DNA from: Trema orientale
Taxonomy: Eukaryota > Streptophyta > Magnoliopsida > Rosales > Cannabaceae
Length of the DNA: 64,000 nucleotides
Assembly: GCA_002914845.1 (NCBI GenBank)
Contig: JXTC01000450.1
Span: 181,561-245,560, forward strand
Direction: 5' to 3'
Every line of letters begins with the position of its first letter. Position 1 is the first letter of the stretch. The notes below the pieces were generated by a model that had not been told where the DNA came from, did not search any database, and saw nothing but the letters and a program-made list of their open reading frames with translations. Of this stretch, positions 1-12,818 are shown piece after piece. The position numbers and the translations under genes were made by a program.

Positions 1-1392
1 AAGCTTCAGGGATTTACCTATTCTCCTCCTCTTAATCTCCAATTACAATCTTTTTGGAATGTAAACTATATCTTTTCTTACCACCTATGCCGTATCTATA
101 TGAGACAAATGTATGCATTCACGTACTCCTTAAGTGTAAACTTTGTTATCTAAAAAGAAGTTTGTCAAACTACTTTGAACTTGAAAACCGGTGAGAATTC
201 ACAATTTCTGTTCTCATTTCCTCAATACCAAAATTACAATACCCTTCTCAGGATATAAGACAAAAGGAAAAAAATTAAAAAAAAAAAAGAATAATAATTA
301 AAAAAAAAAGTCGCTCAAAAGGAGGTCTAAATGAATAAAAGAATTAAGGGCCAAACCGAAAGAAACAGAAAAATTAATTCAGACCAAAAGAAAAAAGAAG
401 GGCCAGTCAGGATCGGAGGTCCATTGCCTAAAGAACTTTTAAGCCGAAAACAAACCTAAAGGAATAAACTATTACATCAACCTTCCAAATTCCAACACAG
501 GTAAAGACGAGGAATTCTCACTTTTTCTTCTTTGTTCTCTATGTAACCTTTTCTTCTTCTTCTTTTTCTAATAGCCAAAATGTGAAACCATGACCTAGAA
601 AACCGGGTCTATGGTATGACCCAACCCCACCTTTATTTTTCCCATAGATTATAGAAAATGAAAGCATTAATTATTAAGAGAAACAACTACTGGTATGAAT
701 ATCACGTCAAGCTGAGTCAGCTAAGTTAGGAAGTTTTATTTTCTATTTTCTCTTTTTATTATTTTTTCATTTTTTGTGAGCTTTGATTTTCTCAGCAACC
801 AGACAAAAGAATCTTCAGACAATATAAAACTCTGGCCTGGTGACTTTTCTTAAGTACATAAAATGGGCCTTTACTCACCTCACCTACCTTTCTTTGACAT
901 TGTTTCACTCTGGCTGGGAATCTTAATCTTGTGCTCTTCACCACCATTCTTCCCTTGAATCTTGATGAAAAAAGTAAAGGCAAAAAAGTGCCAATTTACG
1001 TGAATAAATGTACACAAACAACCTATACAAGTTCAACACATTGAATGTGTCACATTCCACTCCTAAAATTAAACAAGAAAACAAGGGGCAATCAAGAAAG
1101 TTATTTGCAGATAGAGTGAGACGTAATTAAGATCAATAACGAGAGTCCAGTTTGATATCAACTAGATTTCACAATCTATTTACAAAACCTAATGAAGATC
1201 AACAAAATTTCTACTGAAACCACTGGCCATTGAAAAAGAAAAAAAAAAGAAGGATAGAAAAGAAAGCTATGAAGTCAATATGACGAGTATATTGAGTACT
1301 TAACAGCATCAAGACTCCACATTAACAAATCAGATCACTACCTAAAAGAAGATGCATCATTTGATACAAGCTTAGATATCCGGAACCAGCCA
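1..1392. other. 3' flank of the VRN1-like gene, no gene seen
   Basis: A/T-rich DNA downstream of the VRN1-like stop codon. It contains long A tracts near 260-310 and only short open frames with no recognisable protein. The 3' UTR of the VRN1-like gene must lie in its right end. The first six bases are a HindIII site, which would fit a BAC insert end, but this is weak evidence. Confidence 0.6.
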
Positions 1393-4300
1393 TTAATTTC
1401 TAATTAGTTTACTTTGGCTGACTGTGTGCTGTGATGGTTGGTTTATCATTCCTGCATCTTCGAGCACACGAAAAACCGTAACCTTAAGCACAACCTCCTT
1501 CATCTTGAGCAACTCAAAAACACAAACATCTCCTTCCCCCAAATTATTCTCCAATGAAAACTCATACCAACCCTGGCTTAATTTTGCTCTACCTCCTCTA
1601 TAAAGGCATCGAACGGGCCATTGTCTACCATCAGATGTCTGAAGTTTGATAAATCCAGAAACCCCATTTAAGTTCTTTTCAGCAAAGCAGGATGGTAAGT
1701 ACTGCACAGCAAAAGGGTACACTTAAGCTAAAGCACATAACAACATAACATCAATAAGCTAGCACAGCACGTCATATTGAATGACTCACCATAATACATC
1801 CCCTGTACAGATACGAAGGTCGCAGGACAACCCTACAAAAAGGGTTTGTGGGCTCAAATGTTTTGGCTGTATTAATAGCCCTCTCTCTCTCTTCAGCAGT
1901 CACAGTTCTCTTTCTTGCAGAAGCACTTTCATAAAATCTAAAGCGCATATCTGTCTCATCAGGTCTGATGGAAGATTCCTGCCCATCTGCACTTTCATAT
2001 AATTAATATGATATTCATTTTCGAAGCCAACACAGGACGAATTATTAAGAGTTTTAGAGAGCTTACTAGATTCTATTTTTCGCTTTTTCCTCCCAGCCTT
2101 TTTTGTCTTTCGGATATCTTCTTCAGAATTTTGCAGCTTGACTTCATCCGCAGACTTCTTAGGCTCCATAACATTGAACTGAACACCTATATCACGAGTC
2201 AATTGATTTTCTGCTTGGAAATTACCAGCACCCTTTGCTGGATGCAAATTCCCTTCATTGCCCCAATTTATGCAGTTAAGTTTAGACCCATTGAACAAAT
2301 TCTGTAGAGATGGAGGATTGAAAACCTTGCCTGATGTCATTTGCTCTGCACGTTCACCAAAAAGCTTAGCTTTCAAAGGACCAGTCGTCATACGTGCAGG
2401 TGAAAAACCCAAGATTTCATCAGAATCATCTTCCATTTCTTCAAAAAATTGATATCTGTTGCTATAAATGGCTTGGGAACTATTGAGAGGATGTTGATAG
2501 TTGATCTCTGATGTGCTCAAATTAAAAATAAAAACATTGAAAGTCGAGTTCCCTTCATATCTGAATATTAAGAAGTAACCAACGCGGATGCCATAACGTT
2601 CAACAAAATCCTGCCAACCATCGTGAAACCATATTTTGTTGTCTGCTTTCTTCAATCCTACACGCCAAACATGACCATCAGGGACAGTGATTGTAGCCAC
2701 AGTCGAAAGCTCATCCCTGAATTTTTTGACAAAACTATCTGGGATCCTCTGCAATTACAAAAGTTAATTAGGCTTTTCTGCTGGAAGCACATTCAAAGAA
2801 GAGAAAATCAAACCTATATTATATGCATGGTTTAAAAAGGCGTTTCTGAGGCTCGCCTCCCTGGGAGGCTATTTTTTTTAGCCTTAAGGTTTCTGTCTGA
2901 GGCAGGTACTGAGGCTTAAGCCTCGGTAATAATGGGGCGGCCCTGTTTTTCTTAACTATTATGCCCTTTTTATAAGATTTTGGCTTTATAATAAGCGGCC
3001 CAAGTCTGATTTTAAATACATCATTTAGTCTCAGCCCAAAAACAATAGAATAACTAAACTAAAAGAACAAAATCCTACCAGTACACTTCAGCCTCCAACC
3101 CATTTCATTTCATGTGCTCTTCTTCTTGATAGTGATGATGGGAGGATGATAGGGCTATAAGATATGACGATTCCTCGGAAGATCCTTCAAGCCATGATGA
3201 TTTGGAGGATGATTACTAAGTCCAATTTGTTCTAGGCTGGGATGGTTTTGAGTTTTATCCTTCTAAATCTAGATTAGACTTCTATATTTAATTTGGCTTT
3301 TTGCATTATGAGACTTTTCATTGCGTGTTTGAATTTTAAATTGTGGTTTGTTTGAGACTTGAGGTTTTATTTTCCAATTCTACGACTCTTTTGACTTTTT
3401 ATGATGATATATTGGCTTTGTTTATCAATGCTTCATATTTTAGGTCTCTAAATATGTTTTTTTTAATCCAAAATCTGAGGCTTATGCCTCAAAGTGCCTC
3501 AAGGCTTACGCCTCGCCTTAAACAGGACAAAATGCCTTGGTATCCAAACTAGCATTTCTAAACATTGATTATATGTGGAGGCAAGGTTTATGTAAACAAG
3601 AAATTAGCACAAACATCTATAAAACATTCTTCCCACCACATGGCTTGGCATAACCATCCCAAAACACAATAAGAATTTAGCGCCGATGCCTTAAAAACAC
3701 AATATTGCACCAAGGCATGACAATAATGAGGCTAAGAACTGTTTCCATTATCCCATCAACAATAACAAAGTATTCACGAAAAAAGAAAATGAAACTAAAG
3801 ACATAGAGGTAACAATTACGTTCAACTAAAGACATAGAGGTATCAATTACGTTCAAACACGTAAATATATCCTTGTCCCTGTATCATCTTAATTGTTGGC
3901 CATTTCAGTGTGACAAAAATCATAAGATGTCAGAAATAAGACAAATTAAAAAAAATTTCAAAATTATTTGTAGTTAATTTATCAGATTGCCTAGAAAATC
4001 AAATTTGAAGTCTGCAAGTGAAGCGTATAGTAAGCATACAGTTCAACATAAACGGCATCCGTGATAATGCATCATCTTCTAGTTCACAAAGTACTTTCCT
4101 TTACAAGAAGGGCTTTAAGTAACATCTAGGAGATAAAATTTTGATTCTGTATTGTTTGCAAGTAAATTCTTGATTCTAGGTAAATATTTGTTTCTAACTC
4201 GTAGATTAAAAAGACCCATGTTATAAAATCAGTCACGTCGAGGGAAGATGCTGAATTTGCAAGGATACAAATGATTACATTATAAAGTGCATGAATATAG

Positions 4301-5574
4301 TTTAGAAAGCTCTTAGGTTTCACCAAATAACACTTTCTCAAGCAACTGCAAAAGATATTCATATACGATCTGAATCAGAAAGAAGAGGTATCTCATACTA
4401 AGAAAACCGGTGCAATTTAAAACGCAATGGACAATAACATGACTTCTGAAAACTGAAACAAAAAAGAAAAAAGATCGATGAGAAACTAATTCCATTCTAA
4501 CTTTTAGGAACTAATTGATTAAACAATCACTATCAAGAACACAACTTGGATAACCAATTATTGCCTCCTTGCAAAGCAAATTTAAGTAACATATAAAGCC
4601 CAGTTTTTTAGATGGAAGCCATCCCAAGCTGTTTTAGAGCAATAACAAGGTAACCAACTGTTCCAAGGAAAATGCAAAATCATAAAGACTCGCTTTGAAG
4701 AGGCTTATTTCAACAAACCACAACGTTAAAAGCATTATGTTATCAGCTTACGTGGAAGAAAAAAAAATTCTCATCAAACACATGGCACTAATTAAAACAC
4801 AAACGAAACCAGGCTACAGCAGTAACAATTGTTTTCTAACACAGAAATTTGCGTAAGAGTCATTTCCTTACAAGTTAAAACCATTTACCTCAATATATTT
4901 CTAACTATAAAGCAAAGTACCCAGCTTCTACAATTAGTGTCTGAAAGTTTTTATCTCTTCCTCCCAAAAACAACATTTCCTTCAGTCAGAAGTAGCACAA
5001 GGAACATCAATTATAATGAAGTTCCATCTTTCCAGTCCTGTGTAACATGAATTTAACTACCCCATTTCTTAGTTACTTTTCCTAAGCTAAGATTTTTATT
5101 ACGCTAAAGCATAGAAAAATCACACCAAATGAATAAAATTTCAATTTCCTGGTATTCTTATCCCCTACTCAACTTTCCATAAAACCAGAAACCCTTATTA
5201 TCAACCTATAACACAGTCCCCTTCCCTTTTGCTTTGGCTTAACCTAATTTGCAACCAAACCAAACTTTCCGTTCTCTGGGTTTTGTTTGGCAAACCCGGA
5301 AAGGAAAGAATTTCAAGTTTCCTCTCTTTTCTTCCATTTTCAATTATGGGTCTCGAAAATCTTACACCCGATCACACATTCAAAAACGAAAATTAACAAA
5401 AATGGAGGAGCCAAAAAAAAAGTTGTATAAACCCAGAAAGCAATTATGACGAAAACCCATCAAAACCCATCAACAGAAAAAAAAAAAAAAAAAAAATGGA
5501 GAGAGAGAGGGTACCAGCTGTTTCGCTTGGATGGTGGAGGAGTAAATGAGCTTGTGAAAATAGGAGCGTGGCAT
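1393..5574 (-). CDS. VRN1-like B3-domain DNA-binding protein (REM family)
   Basis: Four exons on the minus strand join without a frame break: 5515-5574, 2067-2748, 1790-1986 and 1393-1701 (415 codons). Exon 1 gives [20 protein letters not shown], the typical VRN1 start, and ends at a GTACC donor; exon 2 opens with [10 protein letters not shown]. The first B3 domain spans about residues 6-96 ([19 protein letters not shown]). A basic stretch near 236-247 ([12 protein letters not shown]) could be a nuclear localisation signal. The second B3 domain is at 295-392 ([11 protein letters not shown], then YLPSCFAEK, ending VLKVTVFRV). Introns are 2766, 80 and 88 bp. Arabidopsis VRN1 (341 aa) binds DNA with little sequence preference and keeps FLC silenced after cold. 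This is not the cereal MADS-box VRN1. The length exceeds Arabidopsis VRN1 through a longer linker. The role in this plant is inferred from family only. Confidence 0.93.
2830..3523. mobile_element. Degenerate transposon remnant in VRN1-like intron 1
   Basis: The ends are imperfect inverted repeats: GTTTAAAAAGGCG on the left and CGCCTTAAAC on the right. Just inside are GC-rich subterminal repeats, including the perfect 14-bp palindrome GAGGCTTAAGCCTC near 2921 and several GAGGC/GCCTC words near 3476-3515. A short acidic frame inside ([18 protein letters not shown], about 3160-3220) resembles the acidic tail of some plant transposon proteins, possibly hAT. No target-site duplication is clear, so the superfamily is uncertain. 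Confidence 0.5.
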
Positions 5575-5761
5575 TCTTATAGACTTTTTTCCTTCTTAAT
5601 CGAATTTTTGGTGGGGTTTTTTGAGGAGGAAAATGAAGGAAAACCCACGAGAAAATTCAGAGGGAAAATCTCGAATTAGAGATGGAAATGGAAAAGGTGT
5701 TGGGCCATTTTTGCTGTCTGGGCTCTGAGGAGTCCTCAGCTTTCTCAGATCTAAGTTACCC

Positions 5762-5791
5762 TCTTCTTCTTCTTCTTCTTCTTCTTCTTCA
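5762..5791. repeat. (CTT)n microsatellite upstream of the VRN1-like start
   Basis: About ten CTT units, read as GAA on the gene's strand, lie about 190 bp upstream of the VRN1-like ATG. The position is 5' UTR or core promoter. Such tracts are common in plant leaders. Confidence 0.85.
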
Positions 5792-6977
5792 CTACTTAGC
5801 ACTTTGCAGAGTCAAACACCCCGTTTCTCAAATTAAAATCCTTATTTCACTTTTTTTTTCCTTTTTAAATTTAATTTTAATTTTGATTTTAAAATGTACG
5901 ACCTCAACACGCCCAACTTGACCTAAAAGTTGAACGAGTCGACGCTGGGTCTTGTCCACTCGGCCGAGTTCACTCTTCCTTTCTAACTCGGTTTTTGTTT
6001 GGTTTTTTTTTTTTTTAAGAAGGTTTGGTCACAACAATTACTTTTAAAAGAATAAAAAATCAATTACTTGTTACCATTAAAGTCTTTTGGAAATTGAAGA
6101 TCACCCCTTTCTTATATTAAGGAATAAAATAATGTATTTTTCCTTTTTTCTCCCCCCTTAAATATTCTCCATTTGCGGTTAAGAAAATTTAAGGAAATAA
6201 ATGAGATAGGTACTAATCTTATGCTCGAATTGCTTAAATAGTAGTTGGGGAATGAATCATTTATTTTTAGGGAATGAAATTATAAAACTAGTTTAAAAAA
6301 TAAAAGATAAAACACTTTGTTGATAGTGAATGGTTTTGAATTATAAATTTCGATGTTGTTTGTATGTGGGTTGGTTTTGATATAATATGATGTTAGAAAT
6401 GTGCATCACTATTGGACAACCACTCTTATTAACAACTATTATTCTAACTATGTTCTTCCAATTATTCACACAAGTGTTAAAAATGGCAGAACATTTTATT
6501 ATATTGATGCATTAAGGATTGATCGGCTCTAATATTTTTTTTTTAATGTCCCTTTAGAATATTTGAATTTGTATTAAGTCAATCCGCTCTGTGAAACTAA
6601 GAAAAAACAGACCTTAGTTGGTATACATGCGTAACAAATAAAGTAATCAAAATTTACAAAAGCGGACTACACACTCGACGGTGATCAACCAGATTTTTCA
6701 AGCTTTTTGGGCATTTAAAAAAAAAAAAACACTTATTTGATTAGAGGAAAAAAGAAAAGCAGGGTAGATCACAATTATCTAAAGGATTTAAGTAATACGT
6801 AAATCTAAAAATGTAACTACAAAAAAATTATATATATTAACATGTTATTTTTGTTTTTCTCATAGAGGATGGTCAAACATGTCTAACGTTAGTACAACTC
6901 TGTTATATAATACCTTGAATCTAATCGAAAGATTTCTTAGTTATTTGTTTTGCCTATTTCTGTTGAATTTTATAATA
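5792..6977. other. Intergenic, no gene seen
   Basis: Promoter side of the VRN1-like gene followed by A/T-rich DNA. No open frame resembles a protein and no complete repeat was recognised. Confidence 0.5.
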
Positions 6978-7332
6978 GGGATAATTGTAAAAAAATACCC
7001 TCATGTTTGGATGTTCTGCAATTTAAACCCTGAAATTTAGATTCCGCAAAATAATATCCTGAAATTACGAATTTCTGAAAATTAATACTATGTGTTGATT
7101 TTTAACTGATAAAATACAATAATATCCTCAAAATTAAGATGAATAATATAGATTAATCTAATTTTAATTGAGGATATTATTGTTTTTTCGTTCTTAAAAT
7201 TGGTCAAAAAATCTGTCTAAAGTATTAATTTTCAGAATTTCTTAATCTCAGAGTATTATTTTGCAGAGTCCAAACTTCAGAATTTAAATTGCAGAATACC
7301 CAAATTTCAAGGTATTTTTTTACAGTTATCTT
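6978..7332. mobile_element. MITE with long inverted arms and a 10-bp target duplication
   Basis: A 355-bp fold-back element. The left arm starts GGGATAATTGTAAAAAAATA and the right arm ends TTTTTTTACAGTTATC. The arms match, imperfectly, for about 110 bp (for example GTTTGGATGTTCTGCAATTTA against TAAATTGCAGAATACCCAAA). TTTTATAATA flanks both sides (6968-6977 and 7333-7342). A 9-10 bp duplication and long arms fit a Mutator-like MITE. No coding capacity. Confidence 0.85.
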
Positions 7333-7342
7333 TTTTATAATA

Positions 7343-9190
7343 TTCGGCGGCATCAAGCTGAGTCGATGACGAGTCAACTCGGAACTCACCTAGATTTCCA
7401 AACACCGGGTCAAAGAGTAGAGGAATGAGGAGGATGCTACTGACCCAAACAATACTGTGAGGGGTCCTGCGGCTTTATTCCATTCTTCTAGGACAAGGCT
7501 TTTAATTCATGACTACAAAAATAAATAAATAAATAAATGTAAAGACATAAAATCTTTAATTTCTAGTGAGCAATAATTAAGACCATGTATACGTGTCGGA
7601 TCAGGGTGTTTTCTTTGGGGACCACGTCCACTAATATGAAGTACCCTTTTTCCTATATTAAAAAAAAAAAAAAAATCAGTCTGCTGTATAATCCATACTT
7701 AACAGAAGAAAGGACAATCTAATTAACTTATTGGATTTTCACTTTCTTTTTTCTTTTTTCTTTTTTTTTTTTTCCTCCCTCTGTTCTTAAATTTCTGTTG
7801 TTAAATGAAAACTTAGTTGGATTATGGCAATAAAGTTTGACATGATATGAGTTATGATTGGACCTCGTTTTGTACGAATTGGTGGAATAGATGGGCTACC
7901 AATCCCAACGATTAATTTAATGAATTTACGTAGAATTTCATTCGGTTTCCTCTAATAATGAAATAACTTGCATACCAATTATGAACTATTTAGTTTATGC
8001 GTGATAACTCGACGCGATGGAGATTGTCTACCACTTTGCCTGAGATTAGGACTATTCTCAGGCTAGGTGTTTACCCTAATAGAACCAAATTAGACATAGA
8101 TTTCATCCTCCATCTAATTTATCTCGAAATGAGGCAGAGAATCCTACAAAATTAAAAAACTTCCTTGAAAAAGCAAATTACAATATTAATTGGAGATTTA
8201 CCCCATTTAAGCAGGATAATTTACCTTTATAAATAGTTAGTTACATGATTATAACGGTTATCTCACTATTATATTGTAATTAATCCAAATATTTGGTTTC
8301 CAATCTAATTGGAAATCCTATAATTATAGAAAATACTAGTCACCTTTATTAATAAATAAAGGGTCCTATGCTCAATTTGACAAACGGTAACCATTTTGTC
8401 AAGTTGGGATCAAATTGTATTCCCAACACTCGTGACTATATATATGGGTCTATTGAATTAAACAGAGGAGCTTGTTCAAAGTTGTTTCATAGATATAATT
8501 TAGATGTAGAGCGTTTCGTTTAGTGAAAATCTAAGGAAATAAAGATAGTAGAGTTAATTCCCTATGATTGGTAATTTTGATGAATAATTGAACATAGAAT
8601 TTAGTAATTAATTTGATAAAATTGTCTAGGGTGGAGATTAAACCTTTAACCAGGTTTTCTTCCTGATTGATTTCGATTTTATTTAATTGAGCAGTTTTAC
8701 TTTTGTTTTGATTTTAAGTTAATTGTTTGAAACCCCATTTTTAATTTACAACTAGAATAATTAAGAATCATTAATATAAAAATAATTAGTTTTGACATTT
8801 CTTACCGTTATACTAGATTAGAAGTAGAATGATATAAATTTTTGGCGTGTAACGACCTAACCAGACGCCGAAGAGTACTACATTAATTTAAACCTCTTCC
8901 ACTTCAAATCTCACCATTTTAAAGTGCTTCAACATTTTCAATAGATATCTTGAAGAATATCATAACGTTTTATTGATGTTTTAATAATATTCACCATATT
9001 ATTAACCAAATTGAAGAAATATACAATGTGAATATCCTTTTTTACCTCAACTAAGAGTCAATTGGAATTGATGAGTAAAATAATGAATATAAAAAGCGGG
9101 TTAATTGGTAAAAGAGCCTATTTCAAAATACATATTTTCAAAAAGGCTTATGTTTTTAATTTATTTGTAAAGTAGTCTTTCTCAACAATA
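7343..9190. other. Intergenic, no gene seen
   Basis: A/T-rich sequence with homopolymer runs. A TATATATATGGG box lies near 8437 inside possibly LTR-like sequence at about 7980-8770, but I could not find paired ends or a duplication, so no element is called. Confidence 0.4.
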
Positions 9191-9194
9191 TTTG

Positions 9195-9362
9195 ACTATA
9201 CTCAATTATATACTCAAATATGCTCAACACTATATCCGACAATGTTAAAAGACTATTTTACAAAGAGTTTTAAAACTTACTATACTTAACTACATACTCG
9301 TTTATGCTCAACACCATATCCGACAAGGTTAAAAAATTATTTTGCAAAGAGTTTTAAAACTT
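9195..9362. repeat. Two tandem 84-bp direct repeats
   Basis: TGCTCAACAC occurs at 9221 and 9305, and the surrounding sequence (ATATCCGACAA...GTTAAAA, then CAAAGAGTTTTAAAACTTA) repeats with an 84-bp period. The copies differ by a few substitutions. They probably belong to a degraded transposon. Confidence 0.75.
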
Positions 9363-9448
9363 AGGCCTTTATTTAAAATTCACCATCAAAAGGTTCATTC
9401 TTCCAAGTTTTTCTATAAAAAGCATATAGATTCTATTTCATAATAAGT

Positions 9449-9900
9449 GGATTAAGATCATTGAACTCACATTGCATATTGTTAGCTCTGTCATAACCCT
9501 ATCCTCATAATCTTGACATACTTAGTCCATGTCTAGAATATAATCTATCTATTGCAGTCTTAAATAAGAGAGTTGTAGTACTAACATTATATTTAATGCA
9601 TATAAAATGCTCAATCACAAACTCATTTTAGTCCACATAACATAATACGATGGCTATCTGTTTCTTCATTAAAATGTCGTGAGATTCATCAACTATAATA
9701 GAATATAACGCCTACCTAATATATTTGATTTTAATGTTCATAGTTTCAACAGCAACATCAATAACATATTTAATGTCTTTTTGAATTTTAGAAGATGCTA
9801 CTTTGAGATTATCATGAGCAGTTTGCAGCATAACAACTTTGATATCGTTATTGTGATTAGTAAGAAATTTGTAGAAGTTTGGGAAAGTTACCTTTGTTTA
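9449..9900 (-). pseudogene. hAT-type transposase fragment (zinc finger MYM-type 1-like), dead
   Basis: One minus-strand frame reads like the central part of plant hAT/TTF-type proteins. The order is GNFPKLLQ, DIKVVMLQTAHDNLKVAS, IQKDIKYVIDVAVETMN, YSIIVDESHDILMKKQIAIV, then a stretch ending in DRLYSRHGLSMSRL and NNMQCEFNDLN. IVDES(R/H)DIS-like and RHGLS-like motifs are hallmarks of this family. The frame has several in-frame stops (after KYI, after YVD, and two near the end) and a frameshift close to 9870, so it is inactive. No element ends were found. Confidence 0.78.
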
Positions 9901-10017
9901 TTAAATTTTCAGATTCATCAAGACTACAAAATAGGAGCCCTTATTGTAAAAGGAATTGAGCACAAACAACTAATGCATACAAGCGAGTTTGATAATCAAT
10001 TCGAGCTTGTTTTAATT

Positions 10018-10285
10018 GGAAACTAAGAAACCAAATTTAGTTAGTAGAAACTAAAAAATTAATTTAATTACTGGAAACTAATTTAGTTTTTTGTAACAAA
10101 TAACTAAATTCCAAAGAAACTAATTTGACCAGCAAAAACCAGAAAATAAAAGTTATTGGAAACTAGAAAAAAATGTTACCTGAAACTAATTTTATTTACT
10201 GGAAACAAAAAACTAATTTAGTTACTAAAAACCGATAAACCAATTTTATTACTAGAAACTATTTTAGTTTCTTATAACCAAAATA
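10018..10285. repeat. Degenerate tandem GGAAACTAATTTAGTTACT-like repeat
   Basis: Short units built on GGAAACTA and AATTTAGTTACT recur roughly every 25-45 bp with many substitutions. Low-complexity DNA, no coding signal. Confidence 0.6.
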
Positions 10286-11159
10286 TTTAGAAAAATGCTA
10301 CTGAATATCGTATACAAAATAATTATTTTGAAAATGCAATATTTTTGGTTTTTTTTTTTAAAAAAATTTAGGTATAAATGTTTAAATCCCTATAAGGTTA
10401 GACCATTTAAAGAATCTAAATGGAAAAAGAAAGTATCACTAAAAAAAATGGGATTGTGATTCATCTCAAACAAAAATTCATTAATTGACAGCTGCCTCAA
10501 AAAATTAGAGAAACACTTGCGATTTTTGTTTTGTTTTTGTTTTTGTTTTTTTTTTTTTTTTTGGGTTATACTATCAATTCTTTATCTCGCTAGTCATGAG
10601 GAGAACGACTTTAACATGAAAAATGCGGGCAGTTGAGACGAGGAGAAGCAAGAGAGAGTTCAATTTACTTTCAATAACCCTAAGATTAGACACGTGAGCA
10701 GCACAAGTTTTATCAGTAGAGCCTCTGGACGTATAGAAATAGGTAAATGGGCAACGGATGCAACAAAAACAAAATATTGGGGATTTAAATGCCAAAAATA
10801 AAAAGTTAGAGATATAAATGCTAAAGACGGGAAACACTGGGGAATTTTGCTGCTAATTACCCCTTTACTAATTACAAAAGTCAAATATTAAGAGAAATGA
10901 GGGGGAAATATGCATCTTAATATGCGACATTTGAGGCATATGCTCTCAAAGAAAAACATTAAAAAATATGTATATTGATGAAAATACTTTTAAAAAACTA
11001 AAACTCGGTTAAATATGCATGTAAAATAAATTTGTTCAAATCTTCAAAAAAAATTTGAAAATCAAGTTTAAAGATAATAGATATAGTTTAAAATAGTTTA
11101 TTACCAAATTTTGAGATATTATAAGGTAATTTATGTGTTGAAAAATTATTTTTATATTA

Positions 11160-11600
11160 ATTTTTGTAAGTTTTAGCAAAAAATCACGATAATTATCGAA
11201 AATTTTAATGATTTTTGATAGTTTTTGATGAAAATGGTATTCTTGATAAAATTTCAATGAAAATGGTATTTTTAATAATTTTCGATGAGATTTCAATGAT
11301 ATATTTTCGATAATATTTCGATGAAAGTGGTATTTTTGACAAAATTTTGATGAAATTAGTATTTTCGATACTTTTCGATGCTATTTCGATAAGTGGTATT
11401 TTCGACAATATTTTGATGAAAGTGGTATTTCAACGATATTTTGATAAAAGTGGTATTTTTGATACTTTTTGATGCTATTTCAGCAAGTGGTTTTTTTTAT
11501 AATATTTCGACGAAAGTGGTATTTCGATATTTTTTGACATAATTTCGATATTTTTGATAATATTTCAATAAGTTTTGATAATTTCACAAATTACGGTAAA
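11160..11600. repeat. Degenerate TTTCGATGAAAGTGGTATTTT tandem repeat
   Basis: About a dozen imperfect units containing TTCGATGAAA and GTGGTATTTTTGATA, spaced 25-45 bp apart. Minus-strand open frames over this stretch are repeat artefacts rich in I, K, N and F. Similar GATATTTC words recur at 40935-41612. Confidence 0.7.
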
Positions 11601-12818
11601 AAAGGCAAATATTAACTTAAATTTAATTTTTTCACATATATATTATCACGTACCATCTCGAAACTTGATAATAAACTTTTTTAAACTATATCCATTGTAT
11701 TTAAATAAGGAAATTTTAATGATTAATTATGTTTGAGAAACAAAATATAGAGGAGATGAGATAGGTTAATAGGCATATAAGATGAGAACTAATTATTAGG
11801 AATAGTTTAGACCTTTAAGGTACCTATATACGTATTTTACCAAGTTTTTATTGAGGGAGTACATGCCCCAAATTAGACATATTTTCATGCATATTTTACT
11901 TAATTTCTCAATATTAACTTCTTTGTCATTATTTCCTCATTTTAATTCATTTTTCTTTCTTTGACCCGAAGAAACGGTTTCAATAACCGTCTCTGGACAA
12001 GATCCAACCAGCTTGCCGATATAACCGTTTTTTTTTTCTCCCCTCCTTTTAGACATTATTTTCCCTCTCTCTTTTTTTAACTTTTTTTTTTTGGAGAGAC
12101 ATTATTATCTTATTTACATTATCATTTTTTCGTATCACTTCAGGGATATCATAAAACAAAATATCATCCATTTTTAACATGTCTTAATTTGGTAGATCGT
12201 TGATGAAACTCCTAAAAACTAATAACTTCCAACAAAGTCTCTCAAAAATCATAATAATAATAATATAAACTTCCTACATATTTTTTTTTTTTTTTTTTTG
12301 GGGCATTGCAAGAATATTTTATTTCTGTTAAGAGTATTACAAGCTTAATATAGACATCATCTTCAACCTTGGTACGTATTACAAAACCGTCTATCCTTAA
12401 TTTTGAAGCTTTTGTTTGGTTAACTGCATATTTGCAGGTTGGCTTAATGCTTATTCCTTCTTATTCAAGAAAAAAGGCCCTCCTTAATTAATTTCACGGG
12501 GCTTTGATTTTTTTTTTTCATTATTTATTTTTTTAAATGCGTGTAGTGTCCTTCCTCTGTTATGTTTTGGTTTACTTTATATCAAATTGTCCTATAAGAA
12601 GCTCTGTCACATTTATATTTATGTATGTCCTTTTGCTTAAAGCCTTATTATATAAGCTTCCATTTGGGGTTATTCAACTAGTTTTTAGTGTTTTTTTTTT
12701 TTTTGGCCTCGTTTTGATCACCAAAGAGAGTTACGTATTATAATATTCATGGCTTATAGATTGTATCAAAACTAAAACTCCTCTCCTCTCATTGCAGAAA
12801 CGCTCTCTTAATTTGTTG
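11601..12818. other. Upstream region of the Expp1-like gene
   Basis: A/T-rich sequence with T tracts at 12280-12300 and 12690-12705. Promoter and 5' UTR of the Expp1-like gene must be in the last few hundred bases. No defined element recognised. Confidence 0.4.

Noticed and set aside
1900..2754. Two separate B3 genes on the minus strand
   Set aside because: Splice signals and frame link both B3 domains in one VRN1-like gene; the second open frame lacks its own N-terminal B3 half.
7980..8770. Possible solo LTR (TATA box, no frames)
   Set aside because: I could not find TG...CA ends with a matching 5-bp duplication or a second copy in the window.
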